From the IMG/VR virus record IMGVR_UViG_3300020416_001284, positions 1 to 64,000 of that record: a stretch of DNA of 64,000 bases. One strand, 5' to 3'. Below the pieces are notes generated by a model, which was given only the letters and a program-made list of their open reading frames with translations, searched no databases and was not told where the DNA came from. Within the stretch, counting starts at the first letter, position 1. Each line of letters begins with the position of its first letter. The stretch is from a virus. Shown one piece after another: positions 24,810 through 32,648 of the stretch. The position numbers and the translations under genes were made by a program.

Positions 24810-25627
24810 AATGCTTCAGGATAAAATGTCTCATAATACCAACGATTATTATCTATAACCATCTTTGATTGCTTTTTTGTCATCACTTTTGGCCATCTAG
24901 GTTCTAACTTCTCCAATTTAGTTCTTGTTTTATGACTCACGAGTGCTCTATAAGTCGTATCATGTTCATAATAGTCTGGTTTTGGTATATTGTCAAAGTC
25001 GTGCTCAAAGTTTGGTTCTCCTAACCATTGATATATTTGTTGTAGTGATTCTCTTGGATTCTCATTAAAATCTTCGTGCCTACAAAAAAAGAAACTATTG
25101 GGATTCTTCTGTGCTACTTCAATTAGATGAGGAAGTGTCTGTAATGGACGGCCTAAAAGAGATTGAGTATCTGTACAATACATCTCCATCCTTTTTTCAA
25201 ATGGTTCTTGATAAGTAGTCTGATTAGGTACTTGTGGATATTTCCATATAAGAGACTCAAAAGAACAAATGATATCTCTTAAATCTCTCAGTATCACCAG
25301 ATATTTAGAGGTAGGATCAATTGCAAAAGTAGTAGGAAACCACTCTGACCATAACCTTGACTTAGAGAAGACAATGGGTTTATCAGTCATTGCCTCAAGC
25401 CATCCTCTCATTCCCTGACGGAGGAAATTAATATATGATTTATTTAATACATCTTTATCTAATGCTATAAACTCTGATACTTCATTTGATCTTGTTTGAC
25501 ATGCATCAAAAAAGTAAGGCATACAGCATGTGCCTGTTGTAAATATTCTTGGATTCTCATTCAAGATATTCATAATAAGTGTTGAAGCAGTTCTAGGAAG
25601 ACCTAGACAATAATGAAGTTGTTGCAT
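24806..25627 (-). CDS. PAPS-dependent sulfotransferase
   Basis: A 273-residue sulfotransferase-fold protein. The 5'-phosphosulfate loop is at residues 8-17 (LGLPRTASTL), just after the first strand as required. The 3'-phosphate-binding motif is in LVILRDLRDIICSFES (about 110-125), with Arg and Ser. It would transfer sulfate from PAPS to a sugar or tyrosine; Tyr- and glycan-sulfotransferases cannot be told apart here. An AATAAATA late-type box lies just upstream. It overlaps the GT25 gene by four bases. Confidence 0.78.
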   Translation of the reverse strand: MQQLHYCLGLPRTASTLIMNILNENPRIFTTGTCCMPYFFDACQTRSNEVSEFIALDKDVLNKSYINFLRQGMRGWLEAMTDKPIVFSKSRLWSEWFPTTFAIDPTSKYLVILRDLRDIICSFESLIWKYPQVPNQTTYQEPFEKRMEMYCTDTQSLLGRPLQTLPHLIEVAQKNPNSFFFCRHEDFNENPRESLQQIYQWLGEPNFEHDFDNIPKPDYYEHDTTYRALVSHKTRTKLEKLEPRWPKVMTKKQSKMVIDNNRWYYETFYPEAL

Positions 25628-25644
25628 AATAAAGTGATTTTGAT

Positions 25645-25652
25645 TATTTATT
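25645..25652 (-). promoter_or_regulatory. Late-promoter-like box (AATAAATA)
   Basis: A one-mismatch T4 late box over the stop codon of the RCC1 gene, 17 bases before the sulfotransferase ATG. It could give the downstream half of the sugar operon its own late start. Confidence 0.4.
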
Positions 25653-26883
25653 CTTTAATAGCATGACCACTACCATAACCACCTTTGATCTCCACCCAAG
25701 TACCAGGAAGTAGAACTGGTGATGAACGACTGACTTTATCATTTAGTCCCAATCCTCCATATGAAATACCTCTTCCCCATATGTAAAAATTACCATCGGC
25801 TTTTTTACAGGCTGTTACATCCTCTACTGAAATGGTATTGGCTTCACTGTTATCAAACACACCAGGAGTTGCAGTTGCCCAAGTCCCAGGAATTTGAGTT
25901 GGTGATGATCTTCTCATAGTTCCTCCTATATTTAGTCCCATTTCTCCAACTCCTCCTGATCCCCATGTCCATAGTGTTCCATCAGTTTTAGTTGCCATAA
26001 CCCTTCTAAAATCCCCACCATAGTTCAGTGCTAGATAATCCCAATTAGTATTAGTTCCTATTTGAATTGGTGATGATGCTCCACTACCATAATTGACTGT
26101 GGGAGAACCACCACTTCCATTCAACCCTAGTGTTCCTTGTCCATTATCCCCCCACATCCATAGTGTTCCATCAGTTTTGATGGCTCCAGCTGTATACTTT
26201 CCAATTGCCAGTTGTTTCCACGTTGTACCTGGCATTTGAACTGGTGATGATCGCATTGTAGGGGCATTATTGACCCACATCAATGCACTACCCGTTCCCC
26301 ACATCCACAGGGTTCCATCAGTTTTAATTCCTCCCATAGTTTGCAGTCCTCCCTGTATATATTTCCAATCAGTATCAGTTCCTACTTGAGCTGGAGAAGA
26401 TATCCTGTTTCCTTGTGTGTTCTGTCCTAAAAATCCTTCAAAACTATATCCACATGTCCATAGTGTTCCATCAGTTTTAAGTGAAATTTGACCATAACCA
26501 GCAGCGACTGAATACTTCCAATCAGTACCAGTTCCTATTTGCATTGGTGATGATCTTTTACCGTTACTAGGTCCTAAGTTGTAACCTGACATCCCACCTT
26601 CATTCTTCCCCCATGCCCACATTGTTCCATCCTTCTTCCCCGCCGTTACATTATAACCAGTAAGACCTCCTATCCATTTCCAAGTAGAATCAGTTCCTAC
26701 TTGAGTGGGTGATGAACGATTAAAACTTGTATTATTACCATTAAGTCCTAAAGATCCATCTCTATTATATCCCCATGACCATAATTCTCCCCCCCACTGA
26801 TAACCACCCGTAGTCCCAGCCACGGATTGATCATACCATTCATCTAATGTCCACGTATTGGTTCTTAAAGCAGGTGTAGCCAT
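25648..26883 (-). CDS. RCC1-propeller tail protein inside the sugar operon (411 aa)
   Basis: A short N-terminal segment (MATPALRTNTWTLDEWYDQS) of the W-x-L-x-x-V/W-Y type, also found in the proteins at 30687 and 32644, is followed by seven RCC1 blades. The start shares one base with the stop of the upstream glycosyltransferase, so expression of a fibre-type protein is directly coupled to a sugar enzyme. It is a predicted receptor-binding or decoration substrate protein. Blade 3 has WTCG instead of WxWG and blade 4 lacks the GxLG turn, suggesting diversification. Confidence 0.83.
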   Translation of the reverse strand: MATPALRTNTWTLDEWYDQSVAGTTGGYQWGGELWSWGYNRDGSLGLNGNNTSFNRSSPTQVGTDSTWKWIGGLTGYNVTAGKKDGTMWAWGKNEGGMSGYNLGPSNGKRSSPMQIGTGTDWKYSVAAGYGQISLKTDGTLWTCGYSFEGFLGQNTQGNRISSPAQVGTDTDWKYIQGGLQTMGGIKTDGTLWMWGTGSALMWVNNAPTMRSSPVQMPGTTWKQLAIGKYTAGAIKTDGTLWMWGDNGQGTLGLNGSGGSPTVNYGSGASSPIQIGTNTNWDYLALNYGGDFRRVMATKTDGTLWTWGSGGVGEMGLNIGGTMRRSSPTQIPGTWATATPGVFDNSEANTISVEDVTACKKADGNFYIWGRGISYGGLGLNDKVSRSSPVLLPGTWVEIKGGYGSGHAIKE

Positions 26884-27581
26884 TATACTTTATAGGATCC
26901 TTTGAACCTATTTATCCCCAAAACCTCCTCACATTTATCATAGAAGTAAACATTATATATCTGTTCACGAGCAGAGAATAAATGATAAAACATCTCCACT
27001 CCTAAATGATTTGAATATGTAGTACCGATACCCCATTCTCCACGACCCTTCCCAAGATCCCAGACTCCCTGTTTAGGCCTACGTTGGAAGTGAGTTGGTG
27101 GATACATCTCAACTTCTAGTCCTCTTTCTTGTGCTGCATAGGTGTAATATCCACAACAATCAGCCTTCCTATGATCAGGTTTAACACTCAATCTTCCAAA
27201 GTCCTCATACATCTGACGAGTCAAGCAAAATGCTGATGGTGCAACATAATTGTGCTCATCATTATCCAGATGCATTCCTCTCTGCACATTACCAATTAAC
27301 TTTCCTTTCTCTGCTTGCTCAAATGTATATTCAAGTGCATAAGCATTTAAAGGAATACAATCAACATCTAATAAAAGAACAGTATCATATTTCTGTTCTA
27401 CAAATAACTGATTAAATCCATAGTCAACAGCATCAGGATGAATAACCTCCTCTCCATGTGTCTGAGAACATAATGGAAGAAAGTCTGCTGTTGTATTAAA
27501 CTTCTTAACTACCTCTGCCTGAAGTCTTACAATATCAGTATCAAGAGAAAGATTATAAAAGGTAAATATTGCTCTCTTCAT
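26883..27581 (-). CDS. Glycosyltransferase-like protein (DxD)
   Basis: A 232-residue protein with a GT-A-like start (KRAIFTFYNLSLD) and a DVD motif at 72-74 (VLLLDVDCIPL). GNVQRGMHLDNDEHNYVAPSAF at about 97-118 resembles the acceptor-binding part of small hexosyltransferases. There is no membrane segment. It is directly coupled upstream of the RCC1 gene and overlaps the oxygenase gene by four bases. Donor unknown. Confidence 0.68.
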   Translation of the reverse strand: MKRAIFTFYNLSLDTDIVRLQAEVVKKFNTTADFLPLCSQTHGEEVIHPDAVDYGFNQLFVEQKYDTVLLLDVDCIPLNAYALEYTFEQAEKGKLIGNVQRGMHLDNDEHNYVAPSAFCLTRQMYEDFGRLSVKPDHRKADCCGYYTYAAQERGLEVEMYPPTHFQRRPKQGVWDLGKGRGEWGIGTTYSNHLGVEMFYHLFSAREQIYNVYFYDKCEEVLGINRFKGSYKV

Positions 27582-28198
27582 AAACCATCCCCTACTTTTA
27601 CATATAAGTTACCTGACACCACATACCTTGGTTCTTCTAAGGGTAATTGTCTACTTCGATGAACCAACCAACCAGGAAATATAATCCAAGTATTTTCCAT
27701 AGGTAAGATCTCTTGCATTCGAGTTCCACGTGCCTCTGATTTTCTTGGATCATGAAACTCTGTACCTCCAGCAGTTCCATCACCAGGATCATGAAGATAA
27801 TACACACCCGATAGAAATGAAGGGTTATGATCGTGCCAAGGGTTAGATTCTTTTTGATCTATACCTTTCCATCCTTTATATACCCATGCACCTGAACCAG
27901 TAAACTCTAATGCATTTTGATTAGAACAAAAACCATCTACAGTCGCAAGATAATTCCTACATGCATTATAGAATTCTTCTCTTAACTTCAACCAGACAGC
28001 AGGTGCATCATCTCGAAATAACATTACCCAAGTTTGATACTTAGGTGTTAAGTCATTATCAGTATACATCTTCTGCTCTATCATCCAGTCAGTGCAAGCC
28101 ATCATCTCTTGCTTGTCCTGAGGTGTGATGGATGGACACTTACTCCTTACTATATGAGTAGGGAATAGATCATATTTCATAGTATCTACCATTCCCAA
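27578..28198 (-). CDS. 2OG-Fe(II) oxygenase (PF13759-like)
   Basis: A 206-residue protein. NPWHDHNPSFLSGVYYLHDP (119-138) carries the iron-binding His pair H122/H124. H180 is in GWLVHRSR, and R191 in PRYVVSGNLYV is expected to bind 2-oxoglutarate. It is a clear member of the phage-rich PF13759 group. MKYDLFPTH (ATG at 28180) is the likely family start; the 28198 ATG overlaps the upstream gene by 13 bases and is also possible. Confidence 0.8.
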   Translation of the reverse strand: MGMVDTMKYDLFPTHIVRSKCPSITPQDKQEMMACTDWMIEQKMYTDNDLTPKYQTWVMLFRDDAPAVWLKLREEFYNACRNYLATVDGFCSNQNALEFTGSGAWVYKGWKGIDQKESNPWHDHNPSFLSGVYYLHDPGDGTAGGTEFHDPRKSEARGTRMQEILPMENTWIIFPGWLVHRSRQLPLEEPRYVVSGNLYVKVGDGL

Positions 28199-29487
28199 TT
28201 CTCCATAATTTCATATAGTTTATCTATGGTCTTATCCCAACTATTATACTCCATTTGCTGCAATACTACAACGTTATCAGGATACCATCTCATATCCTTA
28301 GTTTCCCATGTTATATATCCCATTAAAGGGGGAAGAACTATCACTCTTGCTCCCATTGCACCAGCTAAGTGAGCAACAGAAGTACAAGAAGTAATAATTA
28401 AATCTGCCTCCTCAAAAATATCATAGGTATCATTCCATGTCTTAATACTTGGAGCAAGATCCCATACATTTGCATTCTTCGGTATATCACTATCTTCCAT
28501 TTGTACTGAGAATAATTGCCCAAACTTATCAAGTCCTAACATCTTCTCTATTGGAATACTTCTAAACTGCTCATGTTCAAACTGAGCACTACCTTTCCAA
28601 CGAATACAAATCTTCTTACGACCATTCGCAATCCGATTCATTTCTGGAACAGGATTTGCTCTCTTCTTAAAGTATGGAAAAGTCACACCCTCCATAGGAT
28701 CATTAAGTCCTAAGAAGTAAGGAGCTGACATTGCAGGAACATACTTATCCCACTGGGTCTTCGCTATCTGTTCTGGTTCATATAAATTCTCAAACCCACA
28801 TGAACCTAATAAAGGTATCAATTCTTTAGGAGAAAATATCTTAACTGTCTTACAGTATTTCTTAAGATGTTCTACATAACGAACAAATATCATTCCATCA
28901 CCCAGACCTCCTTCCAGATAAAAAGCAATGGTATCTACTGTCTCACCATTCCATCTATACTGCTCACCTATATTATACTTACTCCGCAATATCCACTCAT
29001 GACCCCATACTCTTAATTCATCTATAGCACCTACACGAATATACTTATATCCTTCTTGAAACTTATCTTCTGCTAATAAATGCCATCCATAATTAAATGA
29101 TGCTCTTACATTTGTATCTGCAATTGGTGCTAATAATTTCCTGGTTTGATTTAATTTACCTTGAGCTGTCATATACAACCCTAAGTCTACTATATAACCC
29201 TCATTATTTTTCCACTTTTTAGGAAGAGATCTAAGAATGGCCTCTGCTTCTGGTGCTCTTTCTAAGTAATAAAGAATTTTTGCTTTATGAATAAGCACGG
29301 TTTCATTAGGAGTGACTTTCTCTACACACTCCAGTGCCTTACTATAATTCTTTTCTTCATGATGAATACCTGCCAAAAGGAACATTATTTGCTCATCCTT
29401 TTCTCTTTTCAAATATGCAATAGCAAGTTCTCGTGCAGCAGGAAATTCCTTTGCATCAAAGAGTTCATTAATAAGTTGTGGAATCAT
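28186..29487 (-). CDS. TPR-GT9 (heptosyltransferase-like) glycosyltransferase
   Basis: A 433-residue fusion. Residues about 1-160 are TPR-like helical repeats (AAREL-AIAYLKREKDEQIMFLLAG...NYSKALECVEKV). Residues about 180-430 form a GT-B domain of the GT9/heptosyltransferase type, with KKICIRWKGSAQFEHEQFRSIP and EADLIITSCTSVAHLAGAMG near 365-384. This second motif keeps the family's T-S-V-A-H-L-A-G-A core including the His. TPR-GT fusions often modify proteins rather than lipids, which fits a protein-glycosylation reading of the operon (inference). Confidence 0.8.
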   Translation of the reverse strand: MIPQLINELFDAKEFPAARELAIAYLKREKDEQIMFLLAGIHHEEKNYSKALECVEKVTPNETVLIHKAKILYYLERAPEAEAILRSLPKKWKNNEGYIVDLGLYMTAQGKLNQTRKLLAPIADTNVRASFNYGWHLLAEDKFQEGYKYIRVGAIDELRVWGHEWILRSKYNIGEQYRWNGETVDTIAFYLEGGLGDGMIFVRYVEHLKKYCKTVKIFSPKELIPLLGSCGFENLYEPEQIAKTQWDKYVPAMSAPYFLGLNDPMEGVTFPYFKKRANPVPEMNRIANGRKKICIRWKGSAQFEHEQFRSIPIEKMLGLDKFGQLFSVQMEDSDIPKNANVWDLAPSIKTWNDTYDIFEEADLIITSCTSVAHLAGAMGARVIVLPPLMGYITWETKDMRWYPDNVVVLQQMEYNSWDKTIDKLYEIMENWEW

Positions 29488-30065
29488 TTTTTCAATCCAA
29501 GATTAGGTCTACCATCAAATACTCTATCCTTAAACTCTCCTTCTGCATCAACATAGTGCATAAAGAGTTGGTATTGCGTCTCCCCTTCAAACTTATCTCT
29601 CCAATGTTCTAACTCGGTTCCATGATAGACCACCATATCTCCTACATCAAGAGGAACCTCATGACTCTTACCAGCATAATCTTTTATCCATATAGGCCAT
29701 TGCTTCTCATAATCTCCACCTAAACATATAGTCACTGAGTATTGACACTCTGGTCTATCACTATGTCTTTCAAGTACAGAACCGTTCTTATAGATTCTTG
29801 CATATGTATATTGGGGTATTAACCGTTTTCCTACTATTTTACCTATATCCTCGGTGGACATATACATTGCCATATCAAAGGCAGGATCTCCATAAAGACA
29901 ATGAGAGTTAGGAGCTTGGTCATCTCCTCTTAAACTAGAATCATTCTGTGCTCTAAGAGTAAAGTAATTACGAAGAAATAGCGAAAAATAAGGAACGACA
30001 TATCCTTTAACTTTTTGGAATCCCTGATTTTGAAAAAGTGTCATAAATATTTTTCTGAGTGGCAA
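29484..30065 (-). CDS. 2OG-Fe(II) oxygenase-like protein
   Basis: A 193-residue protein with H101-x-D103 in LERHSDRPECQYSVTI and H154 in GTELEHWRDKF, the ligand pattern of a phage-frequent oxygenase group. The expected 2-oxoglutarate-binding Arg after the second His is not obvious (QYQLFMHYV). The first ATG is used here; MTLFQNQGF at 30044 is an alternative. The 5' end lies inside the upstream oxygenase gene by up to 59 bases. Confidence 0.72.
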   Translation of the reverse strand: MPLRKIFMTLFQNQGFQKVKGYVVPYFSLFLRNYFTLRAQNDSSLRGDDQAPNSHCLYGDPAFDMAMYMSTEDIGKIVGKRLIPQYTYARIYKNGSVLERHSDRPECQYSVTICLGGDYEKQWPIWIKDYAGKSHEVPLDVGDMVVYHGTELEHWRDKFEGETQYQLFMHYVDAEGEFKDRVFDGRPNLGLKK

Positions 30066-30642
30066 CCCAACTTACTAATGTATATCTATGTCCCCACGTA
30101 ACTGGATGTACCTTATGTACAAAATCTTTATATGATGGGAATGCTATCATCATACCCTTTTTAGGTTTAATCGTCAACCCCAGTTCAGGAAATTCTAGTT
30201 CTCCCCCACCATACTGATCATTCAAATAGAAAAGAAAGGAAACATCTCGTTCCATCAGTGGTTCCCATTGACGAGTTTCATAATTAAATTTTTCTCCATC
30301 ATTATGTGCTTTATAGTGACCACCTGGAGGATATCCTAAAAACTGAACGGGTTCATATGATTTAAATTCACACTTATATTTTGGCACTACATAATTAACA
30401 AAACAAGCAGCAACAGCTTCTTCAAGTTTTTTCGACAATTCCTTGGTTATAGTATACCACAAAGTATTACGAACTTCTAAATCAGTCTGATTTTTATCTT
30501 GATCATCTTCCCCCTCATTAATAATAGTTGCTTGAGAAATATTTTTTTTATCATTCGTAAGGAGCATTATCTCCTCAATATGTTCTTCAGGAATTACATT
30601 CTGCTGTATAATAATCAAGTCATATGGATTGTGTAGTAGCAT
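30007..30642 (-). CDS. Prolyl-4-hydroxylase-like 2OG-Fe(II) oxygenase
   Basis: A 211-residue P4Hc-type protein. YPPGGHYKAHNDGE (104-117) carries H113-x-D115. FVHKVHPVTWGHRYTLVSWV (175-194) carries the distal His and R186. FLFYLNDQYGGGELEFPE and KPKKGMMIAFPS are family hallmarks. This subfamily hydroxylates proline in proteins in other systems; here the substrate is unknown. It is the first gene of the sugar/oxygenase operon, with a 44-base gap after the RCC1 gene upstream. Confidence 0.85.
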   Translation of the reverse strand: MLLHNPYDLIIIQQNVIPEEHIEEIMLLTNDKKNISQATIINEGEDDQDKNQTDLEVRNTLWYTITKELSKKLEEAVAACFVNYVVPKYKCEFKSYEPVQFLGYPPGGHYKAHNDGEKFNYETRQWEPLMERDVSFLFYLNDQYGGGELEFPELGLTIKPKKGMMIAFPSYKDFVHKVHPVTWGHRYTLVSWVATQKNIYDTFSKSGIPKS

Positions 30643-30686
30643 AATAAAAAATGATTTAGTTGTTGATAGATGTATTTTATATAGTG

Positions 30687-31910
30687 TTAGAAGGATTGTT
30701 TTCCCATAGTAACTTTAGCAGAAGTATCAGCCTCACTAACATAAGATATATCCCATTGACCAGGTATTTGAACTGGTGATGAACGATTTGTTTTACTATT
30801 ATCTCCAATCACACCCTGATAATTAGCTCCCCATCCCCACAGACTTCCATCAGTTTTAACGGCCATAACATTTCTTATGAATCCTCGAGCCTCACTCCAA
30901 TCTGTACCCGTTCCTACTTGAGTTGGTGACGAAATATTTTTACTAGGAGAACCTTCATTTTGTCCCATTTCTCCCTTTTCATTAGATCCCCATGTCCACA
31001 ATGTTCCATCAGTTTTAACTGCCACAGTTGCTTGTAAAGCGATAGAATTTATTTTAGACCATGTAGTCTCAGTTCCTACTTGAGTTGGTGATGAACGATA
31101 AGTTCTATCATTGTGTCCTATATTACCGAGATTATTATTTCCCCATGACCATAGACTTCCATCAGTCTTAATTGCATGAGCTCCTGTTGCACTAGCTCCA
31201 CATATTATTGCCCAATTAGTATCAGTTCCTACTTGTTTAGGTGATGAATAACTTGTTTGATTATTATGTCCTAATATTCCATTACCTGAACCTCCCCACA
31301 TCCATAGTGTTCCATCAGTTTTAATTGCTCCACTAGAATTATAACCAGTACTTAACGAACCAATACTCGTAGACCACGTAGTATCAGTTCCTACTTGTCT
31401 TGGTGATGATTCTCCACCAGAGGGCCATGATATCGTAGAATTAAGTCCCAGTTGTCCATCAGTATTAACTCCCCATGCCCATAGGGTTCCATTAGTTTTG
31501 ACAGCCATTGTATTATATTCACCCCACACTGCATGAGCCCAATCAGTACCAGTACCTAGTTGAACTGGTGAGGAATACTTATCAGAACTTCCTGCAGGTC
31601 CAGGAGCAGACTCATTTAAACCCAACATTCCTTTGAAGTTTACTCCCCATGTCCAGAAGGTTCCATCCGTTTTAATTCCTCCCACCGCATATGCACCACT
31701 TCCCATTCTACTCCAATCAGTACCAGGTATTTGAAGTGGTGATGAACGTCCTGGTGATGTATCATTTTGTGCTAAGTTTCCAACCTCATTATATCCCCAA
31801 ACATAAAATTTATCTGGTAAACCAGTATAACTCCAAATACCTCCCTGATTTATTTTATTATAAACCTGGTCGAGTTCCCATACACCCTGTTCTTTATCAG
31901 TGATAGCCAT
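30687..31910 (-). CDS. RCC1-propeller tail protein (407 aa)
   Basis: The N-terminal 30 residues (MAITDKEQGVWELDQVYNK) have the GVW-x-L-x-Q-V motif shared with the protein at 32644. Seven RCC1 blades follow (YVWGYNEVGNLA to GWGANYQGVIG). The C-terminal AKVTMGKQSF probably closes the propeller. It is predicted to be a fibre tip or baseplate decoration. It lies 3 bases after the 234-residue protein and immediately before the oxygenase/sugar operon. Confidence 0.85.
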   Translation of the reverse strand: MAITDKEQGVWELDQVYNKINQGGIWSYTGLPDKFYVWGYNEVGNLAQNDTSPGRSSPLQIPGTDWSRMGSGAYAVGGIKTDGTFWTWGVNFKGMLGLNESAPGPAGSSDKYSSPVQLGTGTDWAHAVWGEYNTMAVKTNGTLWAWGVNTDGQLGLNSTISWPSGGESSPRQVGTDTTWSTSIGSLSTGYNSSGAIKTDGTLWMWGGSGNGILGHNNQTSYSSPKQVGTDTNWAIICGASATGAHAIKTDGSLWSWGNNNLGNIGHNDRTYRSSPTQVGTETTWSKINSIALQATVAVKTDGTLWTWGSNEKGEMGQNEGSPSKNISSPTQVGTGTDWSEARGFIRNVMAVKTDGSLWGWGANYQGVIGDNSKTNRSSPVQIPGQWDISYVSEADTSAKVTMGKQSF

Positions 31911-31913
31911 AGT

Positions 31914-32618
31914 TTATCCAAATGCATAACGGGTTGTTAATCCATCTGGTTTATAAAATCCTACTTCTACATCCTCTGTTGCAGTTCCAATTCCTGTAGA
32001 TCTGGTTCCAATTTTTTCATTAGTATGAATACCAGCATATGATGTAAGTGCTTTTGCCACAGTAGAAGTATCAATACCTGATATTATACCATCTATTCTA
32101 TCAGATAGCAACCCACGTATTCCAGCAATCTTTGCTTCTTTGGTAATATATGCCTCATGATTTGTCTTAATCTTATTGGCAAGAGTGCTTACAGTTGTTC
32201 CACGATAGAATGCTTCTGTGGTTAATCCTGCATTTGCTGTTGCACTACTTAAGAATGCTGTTGCGGCCTCATACTTATAACCTGATGCTGATGCATAAAC
32301 ACTATCTGCATAGGTTCCTAATTCTGTTTTACGAAGATCTAATTCCATCTCATATACAAGAGTCTTCCATTCTCTTACAAATTCGTGAATCTTACCCGTG
32401 ATATCACTTATCCATTCTGCATCTGTGATCTCATGTATATGATTACTATCATCCGTACTTACACCATCATCGGCAGTTCCATAATAATATTGTCCCCACT
32501 CAAAAGTATGTACTAATCCACTAAGATTAGGATGAACCGCCCCATTAGTTGCTTTAGTAGTAGCTTCCGATACGCCCGTCACGGAATCTACTTTTATCCA
32601 TTTAATATTTTTGGCCAT
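31914..32618 (-). CDS. Hypothetical tail-region protein
   Basis: A 234-residue protein with no recognised domain. It has a central helical stretch (HEITDAEWISDITGKIHEFVREWKTLVYEME, about 60-95) and Ala/Ser/Thr-rich flanks. The C-terminal 40 residues (GTRSTGIGTATEDVEVGFYKPDG) look like a fibre end. It lies between two RCC1 genes and has its own perfect late promoter, so a structural or fibre-assembly role is likely by context only. Confidence 0.6.
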   Translation of the reverse strand: MAKNIKWIKVDSVTGVSEATTKATNGAVHPNLSGLVHTFEWGQYYYGTADDGVSTDDSNHIHEITDAEWISDITGKIHEFVREWKTLVYEMELDLRKTELGTYADSVYASASGYKYEAATAFLSSATANAGLTTEAFYRGTTVSTLANKIKTNHEAYITKEAKIAGIRGLLSDRIDGIISGIDTSTVAKALTSYAGIHTNEKIGTRSTGIGTATEDVEVGFYKPDGLTTRYAFG

Positions 32619-32640
32619 GGTCGCTCGATTACTTTTCTTT

Positions 32641-32648
32641 TATTTATA
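32641..32648 (-). promoter_or_regulatory. T4-type late promoter (TATAAATA)
   Basis: A perfect late box on the minus strand, 22 bases upstream of the ATG at 32618 and overlapping the end of the RCC1 gene at 32644. Confidence 0.72.

Noticed and set aside
15413-25627. The sugar cluster as bacterial chromosomal DNA joined to the phage
   Set aside because: It is flanked and interrupted by phage RCC1 genes, has the same AT-rich character and tight overlaps, and contains phage-typical oxygenases, so it belongs to the phage genome.
27230-27415. A small plus-strand frame in the DxD glycosyltransferase gene
   Set aside because: It is antisense to a motif-bearing gene, with no ribosome-binding site or promoter.
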